Assembly: GCF_003594915.1 (NCBI RefSeq)
Contig: NZ_QZCS01000004.1
Coordinates: forward strand, 186,001 to 250,000
Reading direction: 5' to 3'
Length of the DNA: 64,000 nucleotides
Source of the DNA: Enterobacter chuandaensis
GTDB taxonomy: Bacteria; Pseudomonadota; Gammaproteobacteria; Enterobacterales; Enterobacteriaceae
Below the pieces are notes generated by a model, which worked only from the letters and a program-made list of their open reading frames with translations, was not told where the DNA came from and did not search any database. How positions within the stretch are numbered: position 1 is the stretch's first letter; each line of letters starts with the position of its first letter. Shown here one piece after another: positions 1-9,321 of this stretch. The translations under genes and the position numbers were made by a program.

Positions 1-1499
1 TTCTCCGTCGGCCCTTCTTCACCATAGTTGTACGAGCGATTATCGTTATGCCCGTCGTTATTGTCCTCGCCGTTATCGGCGTTATGCTTCTCGTTGTACG
101 AGACCAGGTCATTCAGCGTAAAGCCGTCGTGAGCGGTGATAAAGTTGACGCTGGCCCACGGGCGACGACCGCGCAGATCGTACAGATCACCGGAGCCCAG
201 CAGGCGCGCGGCAAAGTCCGTCGAGACGTTGTCCCCCTTCCAGTACTCACGAACGGTATCGCGGTATTTATCGTTCCACTCGCCCCAGCCCGGCGGGAAG
301 CCACCGACCTGATAGCCGCCGGGGCCGATATCCCACGGTTCGCCGATCAGCTTGAGTTTTGATAGCACCGGATCCTGGGTGACGGCATCAAAGAAACCGC
401 CGCGTGGGTCAAACCCTTCGGGCTCGCGGCCCAGTATCGTCCCCAGGTCGAAACGAAAGCCGTCAATGTGCATGGATTCGGCCCAGTAGCGCAGGGAATC
501 CATCACCATCTGCAGCACGCGCGGGTGCGAGGTATTCACCGTGTTCCCCGTCCCGGTGTCGTTAATGTAATACCGGTGCTGGTCCGGCAGCGTGCGGTAG
601 TAGCTGTAGTTATCAATGCCCTTGAACGAGAGCGTTGGCCCCAGCTCGTTACCTTCCGCCGTGTGGTTGTAAACTACGTCCAGAATCACCTCGATGCCCG
701 CGTCATGATACGCGCGCACCATATCGCGAAAGCCCTGGATCCCTGCCGGGCCGTAGTAGCGCGACGCCGGGGCAAAAAAGCCGAGCGTGTTATAGCCCCA
801 GAAGTTTTTCAGGCCGCGGTCGAGCAGATGCTGATCGTCCGGGAACCAGTGAACCGGCAGCAGCTCTACCGAGGTAATGCCGAGGCTTTTGATGTAGTCG
901 ACCGAGGCTTTGTGCCCCATGCCCTCAAACGTGCCGCGCAGTTCGGGCGGAATGGCCGGGTTCATCTGGGTAAAACCCTTCACGTGGCTCTCATAGACGA
1001 CGGTATGCGGCCAGGGCACGTTTGGCCGGTTGTTGTCCTGCCAGTCGAAAGCGTTCGGGTCGATAACCCTGCATTTTGGCGTGAACGGCGCGCAGTCCCG
1101 CGTATCGAAGCTAAGATCCAGCTCCTCATGTCCCAGCTCATAGCCGAAATGGGCGTCGTTCCAGTCGATATCACCCACCAGTTCTCGGGCATACGGGTCG
1201 ATAAGCAGCTTATGCGGGTTGAAGCGGTGGCCGTTTTCCGGATCGTAGGGGCCGTAGACGCGATAGCCATAAAGCGCACCGGGTTTCAGATCGGGCACAT
1301 AGCCGTGCCAGACCTCATGGGTATACTCCGGCAGCTCCAGCCGGGCGATTTCGGTTTTCCCGGACGGGTCAAACAGACAGAGCTCCACCCGCTCAGCGTG
1401 CGCGGAGAACAGCGCGAAGTTGACCCCTTTCCCGTCATAATTAGCACCCAACTGCTGGCCATGACCGGCCCGAATTTCAAACGTAGTATCCTTTGCCAT
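1..1499 (-). CDS. glgX: Glycogen debranching enzyme GlgX (3' end outside window)
   Basis: GH13 isoamylase-type enzyme that hydrolyses alpha-1,6 branches of limit dextrins/glycogen in the cytoplasm. About 499 codons are visible; the E. coli protein is about 657 aa, so the C-terminus lies beyond the window. Read on the minus strand, the four GH13 regions are present: DVVYNH, then DGFRFDLG with the nucleophile Asp near residue 351, GEPWD with the acid Glu near 387, and TAHDGFT with the third Asp near 458. The ATG at 1499 follows a GGAG Shine-Dalgarno and starts 15 bases after the treY stop, so it is the third gene of a treZ-treY-glgX operon. In this setting it probably supplies linear maltodextrins to TreY/TreZ. 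It could equally be called treX. Confidence 0.93.
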   Translation of the reverse strand, partial: MAKDTTFEIRAGHGQQLGANYDGKGVNFALFSAHAERVELCLFDPSGKTEIARLELPEYTHEVWHGYVPDLKPGALYGYRVYGPYDPENGHRFNPHKLLIDPYARELVGDIDWNDAHFGYELGHEELDLSFDTRDCAPFTPKCRVIDPNAFDWQDNNRPNVPWPHTVVYESHVKGFTQMNPAIPPELRGTFEGMGHKASVDYIKSLGITSVELLPVHWFPDDQHLLDRGLKNFWGYNTLGFFAPASRYYGPAGIQGFRDMVRAYHDAGIEVILDVVYNHTAEGNELGPTLSFKGIDNYSYYRTLPDQHRYYINDTGTGNTVNTSHPRVLQMVMDSLRYWAESMHIDGFRFDLGTILGREPEGFDPRGGFFDAVTQDPVLSKLKLIGEPWDIGPGGYQVGGFPPGWGEWNDKYRDTVREYWKGDNVSTDFAARLLGSGDLYDLRGRRPWASVNFITAHDGFTLNDLVSYNEKHNADNGEDNNDGHNDNRSYNYGEEGPTE

Positions 1500-1514
1500 T
1501 TTCGTTCTCCACGA

Positions 1515-3983
1515 TTATTCGCAGGTAAGCAGAACTAATAAACATCCCGTTTCAGACGTTAAATCCAGCGTCTCTTGCAGAATGCGGCTTTCACCGCTGA
1601 ACAGATCCCGATAGCGTTTCCCCGCCAGCTCCTCGGGTATCGCTACCCTGGTATTGACCCATAGTTTTGCGTTGTCGGTGACGCCAAAGACCAGCCGCGG
1701 CACGGCAACAATCAGCGCCTCCTCGTCCTTAACCCGCGCATAGACAATCAGGTTCTCCTCGCGCTCGCCGGAAACCTTGAGCGGCAGCCAGTCGCCGTAG
1801 CGGAAAAGCGCGTCGTAATGCGGCCGCAGCCGCAGCAGCGTGGCGGTGACAAATTGCTTAACCCTGCCGTCCCGCCAGCACGCCGGGTTGTCGAACACCG
1901 TGGCATCCGCCGCGCTGAGGTTGTGCACCAGCGCGTTGAAGTCCGGCTCACGTCGGTTATCCGGGTCGACGAGGCTAAAGTTAAGCGCTTCACTGCCCTG
2001 ATAGATATCCGGCACGCCGGGAGCCGTCAGCTTGATCGCCGTCTGGCTGAGGCTGTTCATCAGTCCGGCACGGATAAAGGGCTGCATCGCCTCGCTGAAA
2101 TCCTGCAAAAAGAGCGTGTTATCCGGGGACAGCAGATGCCGCGCGTAGCTCAGCACCACGCTCTCATAGCTCTCGTTGCTGTCTGTCCAGTCGGTGCGCT
2201 GCTTTGCCTCGCGAAGCGCTTTCTCAAGGAAGCCGAGGAAACGCGTCTCCAGCGATGCAAGCCCTTCGGCATCATCATGCGACAGCGTGGCGGGCCAGAC
2301 CCCCGCCAGCGCCTGATAGATCATCCAGGTATCGGCAGCGTTGGGTGCGGTGCCGTCGTTGAGAAAACGCACCTGGGTCTGGTTCATCTGTCGCCAGCGG
2401 GCGAGATTCTCACCCCAGCGTTCCGGCGCCTCCGTCAGGGTGTAGAGCCGCGCACGGGCGTCCTCTCCGCGCTTGGTATCGTGCGTGGAGGTGCCCAGCA
2501 GCGCGTCGGGCTGACGGGCGAGACGAATGCGCATCTCCTGGTGAAAACGGGATAACGAGAACGCGCGCGGCGTCGGGTCAGCGCCCACTTCATTGAGCGC
2601 CAGCTCCAGGTTGTGGCGAAAGAACAGCGTGTCCTCCACCGACTTCGCCATCAGCGGCCCGGTCAGTTGCTGGAAACGGGTTCTGAACAGCGCGGCGGAG
2701 TCGCGGCAATCTTCCGGCAGATCGCCGGTAAGAATGCGCACAATCAGGCTCAGGGCCGCTTCGGACGTATTTACCCCGGCGACCACGCGGCTAAGCAGCG
2801 CCACGTCCGGCGGGGTTAACCCCTCGCGAGTGCCGTAGGTGCGGTACACCGGAAAGGCGATAAGCAGCTCGTGCAGCGCGTGGCGGATCTCCTCGCGCGG
2901 CAGCGCAACGTCATTGCGTTGGGCCAGATCGTCCGCAAGGTTTAGCAGCGTGGTGAACTCGCCCTCAAAATTACGATCGGTCATCAGGCCCTTGGCATCG
3001 CGCAGTTCAGCGTGCCGATCGACCGTGACGCCCAGCGTCTCGTCGTGGATGGTCTCCAGGCGCGAGAGGTTATCGTCGTCGACCAGCACCTCCGCCAGCG
3101 AGGCGATAAACTCGTACCCGGTGGTGCCGGATACCGGCCAGTCTGCGGGGAGCTGTTCTCCCTTCGCGAGAATTTTTTCAACCGTGATGTAGCAATCGGG
3201 TCCGGTTTTCTGCCGCAGGCGCTGCAGATAGCCCAGCGGATCGGCCAGGCCGTCGACGTGGTCAATGCGCAGGCCGTCTACCACGCCCGCGTGGACCAGC
3301 TCCAGGATCAGCCGGTGCGAATCGTCGAAGACGGCGTCATCTTCCACCCGAACGCCGACCAGACCGGTGATCTCAAAGAAGCGCCGCCACGAGAGCTGCT
3401 TCGGCGCCTCCCGCCAGGACATCAGCCGCCAGCTTTGCGCGTCATGCAGTTCAGCGATGCTCTTATCCTCGCTGTACGTGCCCGGGTTGAGCGGATACTC
3501 GGCGTCATAATAGACCAGAGCGGCTTTTTTCGTGACAGTGTCACGTTTTAAAGTGATGGCCCCCTTCTCCAGTTCCGCCTCAAAGGTATCGCCGAGAAAC
3601 GGTAGCGTAAGGGGGCGCGACGCGTCGATATCGAAATAGCGGAAATAGCGGCTCTGCTGGCCGTATTCAATCACGTCCCGCCACCAGGCGTTTTCCAGCG
3701 TGGTGGACATATGGTTCGGGACAATATCCAGAATCAGCCCCATGCCGGCCTGCCTGAGCGCCGCGGCCATGCGGTCAAACCCTTCCCGACCGCCAAGTGC
3801 GGGGTCAATTTCATTCGGGTTGGTCACGTCATAGCCGTGGGTGGAACCCGTTGTGGCAGTAAACACGGGCGAAGCGTAGAGGTGGCTGATGCCGAGGTCT
3901 TTCAGATACGGCACCAGCTCGACAACGCGGTCAAACGTCATGCCGTTGCGGAACTGGATACGGTACGTGGCGGAAGGGATCAT
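1515..3983 (-). CDS. treY: Malto-oligosyltrehalose synthase TreY
   Basis: Cytoplasmic GH13 enzyme that isomerises the reducing-end alpha-1,4 bond of maltodextrins to alpha,alpha-1,1, giving maltooligosyl trehalose. The 822 aa length fits the family. Visible features are the N-terminal ATYRIQF, DIVPNHM, DGLRIDHVDGL with the nucleophile Asp (about residue 240), VEKIL with the catalytic Glu (about 270), and STHDTKRGED with the third Asp. The start codon overlaps the treZ stop in an ATGA arrangement, so the two are translationally coupled. It works together with TreZ just upstream and GlgX just downstream as the TreY-TreZ route of trehalose synthesis from glycogen. Confidence 0.95.
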   Translation of the reverse strand: MIPSATYRIQFRNGMTFDRVVELVPYLKDLGISHLYASPVFTATTGSTHGYDVTNPNEIDPALGGREGFDRMAAALRQAGMGLILDIVPNHMSTTLENAWWRDVIEYGQQSRYFRYFDIDASRPLTLPFLGDTFEAELEKGAITLKRDTVTKKAALVYYDAEYPLNPGTYSEDKSIAELHDAQSWRLMSWREAPKQLSWRRFFEITGLVGVRVEDDAVFDDSHRLILELVHAGVVDGLRIDHVDGLADPLGYLQRLRQKTGPDCYITVEKILAKGEQLPADWPVSGTTGYEFIASLAEVLVDDDNLSRLETIHDETLGVTVDRHAELRDAKGLMTDRNFEGEFTTLLNLADDLAQRNDVALPREEIRHALHELLIAFPVYRTYGTREGLTPPDVALLSRVVAGVNTSEAALSLIVRILTGDLPEDCRDSAALFRTRFQQLTGPLMAKSVEDTLFFRHNLELALNEVGADPTPRAFSLSRFHQEMRIRLARQPDALLGTSTHDTKRGEDARARLYTLTEAPERWGENLARWRQMNQTQVRFLNDGTAPNAADTWMIYQALAGVWPATLSHDDAEGLASLETRFLGFLEKALREAKQRTDWTDSNESYESVVLSYARHLLSPDNTLFLQDFSEAMQPFIRAGLMNSLSQTAIKLTAPGVPDIYQGSEALNFSLVDPDNRREPDFNALVHNLSAADATVFDNPACWRDGRVKQFVTATLLRLRPHYDALFRYGDWLPLKVSGEREENLIVYARVKDEEALIVAVPRLVFGVTDNAKLWVNTRVAIPEELAGKRYRDLFSGESRILQETLDLTSETGCLLVLLTCE

Positions 3984-5767
3984 AACGATGCGTCTCCATC
4001 AGCAAAGCGAACGACAATACTGTTCGGCGGCAAAACGTCCTTTACCTCCGGCCAGGCGAAGCGTGTCTCCCCTGCGATCGCGGGCAAGTCGACAGGCTTA
4101 GGGCCGATATTGAGCGCCAGAGAGAGCGTCCCGGAGGGGAAGCGCCAGTTCACCGCTACCATGCCGGGCGCGGTCTCGATCGCCTTGCCCTTAACGGTGC
4201 CGCCCTGATGCAGAAGCGGAACGATATAGCGATGGCGCAACGTCAGCAGATGGCGCGTGAAGCGCAGCCACGTTTTCCCTTCGTCGGTGGCAATCTTATG
4301 CCAGTCGAGCTTTGAACGAACAAACGTGTTCACGTCGTTCGGATCCGGGACGGTGTCATCGTGCCCGGCATGGCCGGTAAACTCTTTTGCGCGCCCTTCC
4401 CGCACCGCCTTTGCCAGATCGCCGTGAAAATCGGTGAAGAACAGGAACGGGTGCGTTTCACCGAACTCCTCGCCCATAAACACCAGCGGGATATGGGGGG
4501 AAAGCAGCAGCGCGGCAAGCAGCACCCGTGTCTTATCGGCCCCCGCGAGGGTGATAAGCCGCTCCCCCTGGGCGCGATTCCCGGTCTGATCGTGGTTCTG
4601 AATGAAATCGATGAAGAACTGCGGCGGCTGGGTGCGGCACTCCACCCCGCGCGATTCCCCGGTTTGCAGCGAAATCTCGCCCTGGTAGACAAACCCTTCC
4701 GCCAGCGCGCGGGCGAATTTTTTCTCCGGCTCACACGCAAAATCCTGGTAGTACGCGTGCGTTTCGCCGGTGGCAAACACGTGTGCAGCGTTGTGAAAGT
4801 CATCATTCCACTCGGCGGTGAACAGCGGGGTGTTGCCCTGTTCGTCGCGCGGGTGCAGGAAAATGACGTTGCGGCTGTCTTCCGTGGTCAGGTGAACGTG
4901 ACGGTGCGGGATCGCCTCGCGGATCTTCTCTGCGATCTCCTGAAGGACGTGCGTCTGCGAGCTGTCTTTAATCTGGTCGATGGCATCAAACCGTAAGCCG
5001 TCCAGACGATATTCCGTCAGCCAGTAGAGCGGCGCGTCGGTGATGTACTGCCTCACCGGCTCGCGCTCGTAAGCGATGCCGTTGCCCCACGGCGTCATTC
5101 GATTCGCATCGAAAAACGCGGGCGACAGTAGCGGCAGGTAGTTCCCCTCCGGGCCGAAGTGGTTGAGCACGATATCCAGCACCACGGAAAGCCCCAGCCC
5201 GTGTGCGGCATCGATAAACGCGTGGAAATCCTCCGGCGTACCGTAGGCAGAGTGCGGGGCATACAGCAGCACGCCGTCGTAGCCCCAGCCGCGGGATCCG
5301 CCAAACTGGGAAACGGGCATGACTTCGATCTGGGTTATGCCAAGCTCGGCAAGATACGGCAACTTATCGATAGCCGCCCGGAAGGTGCCTTCCGGGGTAA
5401 ACGTGCCGACGTGCAGTTCGTAAATGACCGTCTCTTCCCAGGGACGTCCTGCCCATTCCCGGTTAACCGGTTGATAGCGCCGGGGATCGATAACAACGGA
5501 GGGGCCGTTAACGTCGCCCTTTTGCGCGCGCGAGGCCGGGTCGGGCACCGTCATGCCGTCCTGCAAGACAAACTGATACTCTGTACCGTGCGCGACGCCG
5601 TTCACGTCGGCCTGGAACCAGCCGCCGCCGACGGCACTCATCGGCATATCGGTGGCGGCAAGTCGTAGCGTAAGTTCTTTCTGTCCTTCTGCCCAGACGC
5701 GAAAACGTACCACGTCATCGGAAATAAACTCAGCACCCCACTGCTTTTGAAATGTCCTGAATTCCAT
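3980..5767 (-). CDS. treZ: Malto-oligosyltrehalose trehalohydrolase TreZ
   Basis: Cytoplasmic GH13 enzyme that releases trehalose from maltooligosyl trehalose. The 595 aa protein has an N-terminal E-set/CBM48-like beta domain (residues about 1-95), then the (beta/alpha)8 barrel with DIVLNHFGPEGNYL, DGLRFDAIDQI with the nucleophile Asp (about 255), TTEDSRN with the acid Glu, and QNHDQTGNR with the third Asp. It is the first gene of the minus-strand treZ-treY-glgX operon. The 132 bases to the divergent acetyltransferase gene must hold its promoter; I cannot place one with confidence. Trehalose from this route is known as an osmo- and desiccation protectant. Confidence 0.95.
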   Translation of the reverse strand: MEFRTFQKQWGAEFISDDVVRFRVWAEGQKELTLRLAATDMPMSAVGGGWFQADVNGVAHGTEYQFVLQDGMTVPDPASRAQKGDVNGPSVVIDPRRYQPVNREWAGRPWEETVIYELHVGTFTPEGTFRAAIDKLPYLAELGITQIEVMPVSQFGGSRGWGYDGVLLYAPHSAYGTPEDFHAFIDAAHGLGLSVVLDIVLNHFGPEGNYLPLLSPAFFDANRMTPWGNGIAYEREPVRQYITDAPLYWLTEYRLDGLRFDAIDQIKDSSQTHVLQEIAEKIREAIPHRHVHLTTEDSRNVIFLHPRDEQGNTPLFTAEWNDDFHNAAHVFATGETHAYYQDFACEPEKKFARALAEGFVYQGEISLQTGESRGVECRTQPPQFFIDFIQNHDQTGNRAQGERLITLAGADKTRVLLAALLLSPHIPLVFMGEEFGETHPFLFFTDFHGDLAKAVREGRAKEFTGHAGHDDTVPDPNDVNTFVRSKLDWHKIATDEGKTWLRFTRHLLTLRHRYIVPLLHQGGTVKGKAIETAPGMVAVNWRFPSGTLSLALNIGPKPVDLPAIAGETRFAWPEVKDVLPPNSIVVRFADGDASL

Positions 5768-5899
5768 TCATTGTCCTCGAATGACCCACATTTTACGCGG
5801 AACGAAGTACAAGCTTAGTTCAGGATCACAAGTGTGTTACCTCAGCGGTTTTAACCGCTTCGTCTATTCTTTATGAAATAACTCACTACCGGGAATACT

Positions 5900-6427
5900 A
5901 TGCAGATTCGAAAAGGATTAAATACCGATCTCCCACGCCTTGAATGCTGTGACTTTTCTTTCACCATTAGCCGCATCGCCAGAGAGCCTTTTATCCACGG
6001 TGATTTGCATATTGAAACCGTTGCCGAGCCCTGGATTAAAACCTACGAGCTCGATATCCAAACCCTTGAAAACCACTGCGTTAATCCGGACGCCATCTTT
6101 CTTGTCGCCGAAACGGATGACGGTGAAATAGCGGGATTTATTACCGCGTCAATCGGCTGGAATAAGTTTATTTCGGTGGACTACATCGCCGTGGAGCGCA
6201 CGAAACGCCGAACCGGCGCCGCGCAAAAACTGATGGCCGCCGCGCACGTCTGGGCCCGAAGCGTAAACGCGCCGGGACTACGGCTTGAAACACAAAATGT
6301 GAACGTCTCTGCCTGTCTGTTTTATCGCCATTACGGGTTTACCCTGGGCGGATACGATCGCTATCTCTACAACGCCTTACCGGAAAAAGACGAGGTCGCC
6401 CTGTTCTGGTATTACATGCTGGTTTAG
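5900..6427 (+). CDS. GNAT-family N-acetyltransferase, streptothricin-acetyltransferase-like
   Basis: 175 aa single-domain GNAT protein. The acetyl-CoA binding motif A is visible as VDYIAVERTKRRTGAAQKLM (about residues 94-113). The C-terminal half has the CLFYRHYGF...LGGYDRYLY pattern seen in SatA/Sat4-type streptothricin acetyltransferases. ATG at 5900. It is divergent from treZ and not in an obvious operon. The substrate is unknown: resemblance to Sat enzymes suggests a small amine (drug or metabolite), but this is an inference from two motifs only. Confidence 0.8.
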   Translation: MQIRKGLNTDLPRLECCDFSFTISRIAREPFIHGDLHIETVAEPWIKTYELDIQTLENHCVNPDAIFLVAETDDGEIAGFITASIGWNKFISVDYIAVERTKRRTGAAQKLMAAAHVWARSVNAPGLRLETQNVNVSACLFYRHYGFTLGGYDRYLYNALPEKDEVALFWYYMLV

Positions 6428-6503
6428 CAACGCGCCTTCATATTTCTGTCATTGAATTTCATTACGCTTTCGGAATTTTAACCACGGTGTAAAGGAAAGA
6501 AGT

Positions 6504-7262
6504 GTGAATTCAATGGCTAAGGCATTACTGCTGGCATTACCTGTTTTGAGTGCAACGGCAACGGCGACGGCCGCCGGGGGCGACCTGTGTGAACCCAAAG
6601 CGTACGAAATGGCGCTGCGCTATCAGCAGAAATCAGCAGAGATCATGGCTCTTCAGCTGCAGACGTATCGGTTTGCCACCGAGCGTTTCAACGAAAAGTT
6701 AAAAGATCTGAAAACGCCTGAAAATTACGCCGTGGTAATGGATCTGGATGAAACGGTACTGGATAACACCCCTCTGCTGGTGCGCGATACGGAGCAGTGT
6801 CACGACTTTACAAAATGGGACACCTGGAGCGACTGGGAAAAACAGGGAAAACCTGGCTTAATTCCTGGTGCGAAGGCGTTTCTTGACCATGTGAATCAAA
6901 GCAAGGTCCGTATCTATTATGTCTCGGACCGCATGCAGGAAAATAAAGCCGATACGCTCAGAACGTTAACAGCCCTGGGACTTCCGCAGGTGTCCGATGA
7001 AAGCGTGCTTCTGGATACGGTCAGCAAGGAAGAGCGTCGCCAGAGCATCCTCAAAAAGCAGCAGATCGTGATGCTGTTTGGCGACAGCCTGCCGGATTTC
7101 GCCGTGCAGTTTAAAAACAAAAAGCCGAGCGAGCAGCAGCGTGAGCTGGTTGAGGCCAGCGCCGAACACTTCGGTAACGACTGGATTGTGCTGCCTAATG
7201 CCGCTTATGGCTCCTGGTCGAAAGCCACCCCGGACAGCTGGAGCGCGCCGCTGAAAAAATAA
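6504..7262 (+). CDS. Periplasmic HAD-superfamily acid phosphatase, e(P4)/class C-like
   Basis: 252 aa DDDD-type acid phosphatase of the 5'-nucleotidase e(P4) family. The catalytic VVMDLDETVLDNT motif (HAD motif I, about residues 77-89) is intact; FGDSLPDF corresponds to motif IV. A hydrophobic signal peptide ends near ATATAA/GG. No lipobox Cys is evident, so it is likely soluble in the periplasm rather than a lipoprotein like e(P4). The GTG at 6504 sits 7 bases after AAAGGA; an ATG at 6513 is the alternative. Likely substrates are nucleoside monophosphates or similar phosphomonoesters (family knowledge). A terminator hairpin follows the stop. Confidence 0.85.
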   Translation: MNSMAKALLLALPVLSATATATAAGGDLCEPKAYEMALRYQQKSAEIMALQLQTYRFATERFNEKLKDLKTPENYAVVMDLDETVLDNTPLLVRDTEQCHDFTKWDTWSDWEKQGKPGLIPGAKAFLDHVNQSKVRIYYVSDRMQENKADTLRTLTALGLPQVSDESVLLDTVSKEERRQSILKKQQIVMLFGDSLPDFAVQFKNKKPSEQQRELVEASAEHFGNDWIVLPNAAYGSWSKATPDSWSAPLKK

Positions 7263-7271
7263 CGTTTTATG

Positions 7272-7300
7272 AGCCGGGAAAGGTTACCTCCCCGGCTTTT
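7272..7300 (+). terminator. Rho-independent terminator after the phosphatase gene
   Basis: Inverted repeat AGCCGGG / CCCGGCT (7272-7278 and 7291-7297) followed by TTTT, 9 bases after the phosphatase stop codon. Confidence 0.75.
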
Positions 7301-7399
7301 GCGCTTTGCTATTTATCCCGTTTATAGGTCCTATCATTTCCGGGCAGGTTCTTATAATTTTACGAAGAAGTAAGATGAGCGCTTTCAAAGGAGACTCGT

Positions 7400-8386
7400 A
7401 TGCTTACCGTGAAAAAACTTGCCCTGTCCACGTTGATTTCCAGCTCATTGCTTTTCTACCCTGCGCTGCAGGCATCGGCAGAGACGCCGCAGCACGTCGT
7501 TAAACAACCGGCGGGTGGATACAGCGTTCAGGTCGGCGACGTTCTGGTCACCTCGTTTACGGACGGGACCGTCGCGCAGGATCTACATAAACTGCTGCGC
7601 CGGACAACGCCGCAAAAAATTGATGCGCTGCTCGCGAAAAATTTTCAGACCAACCCGCCTGAGGTGTCCATCAACGCGTTCCTGATTGCGATGCCCGGAC
7701 ATAAAATTCTTGTAGATACGGGCTCAGGCCAGCTCTTTGGCCCCGGCAACGGCGGACGTCTGATTGAGAGCCTCGCCACCCAGGGGATTAAACCCGAGGA
7801 CATCACTGAAGTCCTGCTGACCCACGCCCACTCCGATCATGCAGGCGGCCTGGTGAAAGACGGCAAGGTGGTGTTCAGCAACGCGCGCGTTTACCTCGGC
7901 AAGCCGGACGTCGACTTTTTCTTTAACGATGAAAATCAGAAAAAAACCGGCTACGGCAAGAACTACTTTGACATCGCTCAGAAGACCTTAGAGCCTTACC
8001 TTGATGCCGGTAAAGTAACGCCTTTTAGCGGCACATCAGAGCTTCTTCCGGGCATTACCGGCACGGTTCATCCTGGCCATACGCCGGGTTCAGCCTTCTA
8101 TACGCTGACGAGCAAAGGCGAGAAGATCACCTTTATCGGCGACATCATTCATGCCGCGGCGGTTCAGTTCCCGCACCCTGACGTGACCATTACCTACGAT
8201 GAAGATCAGAACAAAGCGGCAAGCGTGCGCGAACATGCGTTTGCGGACTTTGTGAAAAACAAAGACCTGGTTGCCGCGCCGCATCTGCCTTTCCCGGGCA
8301 TCGGCTATGTGACGAAAGGAGAGAAAGGCGGCTATGCCTGGGTCCCCGTCACCTATACCAACCGGGACGCCAGCAGCGCGAAATAA
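7400..8386 (+). CDS. Secreted metallo-beta-lactamase-fold hydrolase
   Basis: 328 aa protein with a signal peptide (about 1-27, ending ASA/ET) and an MBL fold. The metal-binding motif THAHSDHAGG places His142, His144, Asp146 and His147; further ligands are in HPGHTPGS and IGDIIH, with a late APHLPFPG histidine. The order of motifs resembles lactonase/methyl-parathion-hydrolase-type MBL proteins. A good AAAGGAGA Shine-Dalgarno precedes the ATG. A LysR regulator gene begins 1 base after its stop, so the two are probably cotranscribed. The substrate cannot be deduced; exported location and a complete metal site argue for an active hydrolase in the periplasm. Confidence 0.85.
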   Translation: MLTVKKLALSTLISSSLLFYPALQASAETPQHVVKQPAGGYSVQVGDVLVTSFTDGTVAQDLHKLLRRTTPQKIDALLAKNFQTNPPEVSINAFLIAMPGHKILVDTGSGQLFGPGNGGRLIESLATQGIKPEDITEVLLTHAHSDHAGGLVKDGKVVFSNARVYLGKPDVDFFFNDENQKKTGYGKNYFDIAQKTLEPYLDAGKVTPFSGTSELLPGITGTVHPGHTPGSAFYTLTSKGEKITFIGDIIHAAAVQFPHPDVTITYDEDQNKAASVREHAFADFVKNKDLVAAPHLPFPGIGYVTKGEKGGYAWVPVTYTNRDASSAK

Positions 8387-8387
8387 A

Positions 8388-9305
8388 ATGGTGCCCGTTT
8401 CTGAGATGGACATAGACCTGCTTCTGACGCTGGACGCTCTGCTTCAGGACAGGAACATCACTCATGCGGCCACGCGACTGGGCATCAGCCAGCCCGCGCT
8501 GTCCGCCCGCCTGGCGCGTCTGCGCACGCTCTTTGGCGAACCGCTGTTTATCCCCTCCCCACATGGACGCGGGGTGTTACCCACCCCGAGAGCGGAGGCG
8601 CTGAAGCCGCAGGTTGAAAGCGTTTTACGCGGCATCAGCGCGATGTTTGCTCCCACCGCGTTTGATGCGAAGACCAGCACCCGGACCTTTGTTATCGCGC
8701 TACATGAAAACCCGGCGCTGATGCTGGGCAGCGAATTGCTGAACCAGATAAGCACCGATGCGCCGGGGATACGTCTGCGCTTCGCCCTGCCTGATATGGC
8801 CAAACTGCCGCAACAGCTGGAATACGGTGACGTAGATATTTACATCGGCGTAAGCGCGGGGGCGCATGACGGCTGGGTCAGGCGCAAACTGCTCGACGAC
8901 GCGTTTGCCACCGCCCAGCGTAAAGAACACCCGCGCGGGACAGGTCCGCTGGATCTGGAAAGCTACTGCGCCCTTGCTCATCTGGTGGTGTCATCGGAAG
9001 GCGATCCGTTTACCGGCTTTGTCGATCAAACCCTGGCCGGACTCGGCCATCAACGTAATGTGGTGATGTCTACTCAGAGTTACGCTATGGCGCCTCCGCT
9101 GGTCGCCAGCACCGACCTGGTATGCACCCTGCCGGGACGGATGCTGCGACAGTTTGCGGCGACGCTGGATATATTCCCGCCGCCGCTGCCGCTCCAGCCG
9201 ATTATCCTTTATATGTACTGGCACCCGAAAAACGGTCAGGATCCGGCGAGCGTCTGGCTGCGTGAGCAACTGCTGCAGGCCGCCGGACGTCAGGAGCGAT
9301 CGTGA
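8388..9305 (+). CDS. LysR-family transcriptional regulator
   Basis: 305 aa with an N-terminal winged HTH (ITHAATRLGISQPALSARLA, about residues 24-43) and a periplasmic-binding-protein-like effector domain. The ATG at 8388 lies 1 base after the stop of the MBL hydrolase gene; an in-frame ATG at 8406 is the alternative start. The co-directional, abutting layout suggests it regulates or is coexpressed with the hydrolase, although classic LysR genes are divergent from their targets. Confidence 0.88.
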   Translation: MVPVSEMDIDLLLTLDALLQDRNITHAATRLGISQPALSARLARLRTLFGEPLFIPSPHGRGVLPTPRAEALKPQVESVLRGISAMFAPTAFDAKTSTRTFVIALHENPALMLGSELLNQISTDAPGIRLRFALPDMAKLPQQLEYGDVDIYIGVSAGAHDGWVRRKLLDDAFATAQRKEHPRGTGPLDLESYCALAHLVVSSEGDPFTGFVDQTLAGLGHQRNVVMSTQSYAMAPPLVASTDLVCTLPGRMLRQFAATLDIFPPPLPLQPIILYMYWHPKNGQDPASVWLREQLLQAAGRQERS

Positions 9306-9321
9306 CTTTTACGACCCATCG

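Noticed and set aside
468-1538. Long plus-strand open frame (about 356 codons) opposite glgX/treY
   Set aside because: It lies entirely opposite genes with clear GH13 motifs, has no recognisable domain and shows the Arg/Pro/Val bias of an antisense frame in GC-rich coding DNA.
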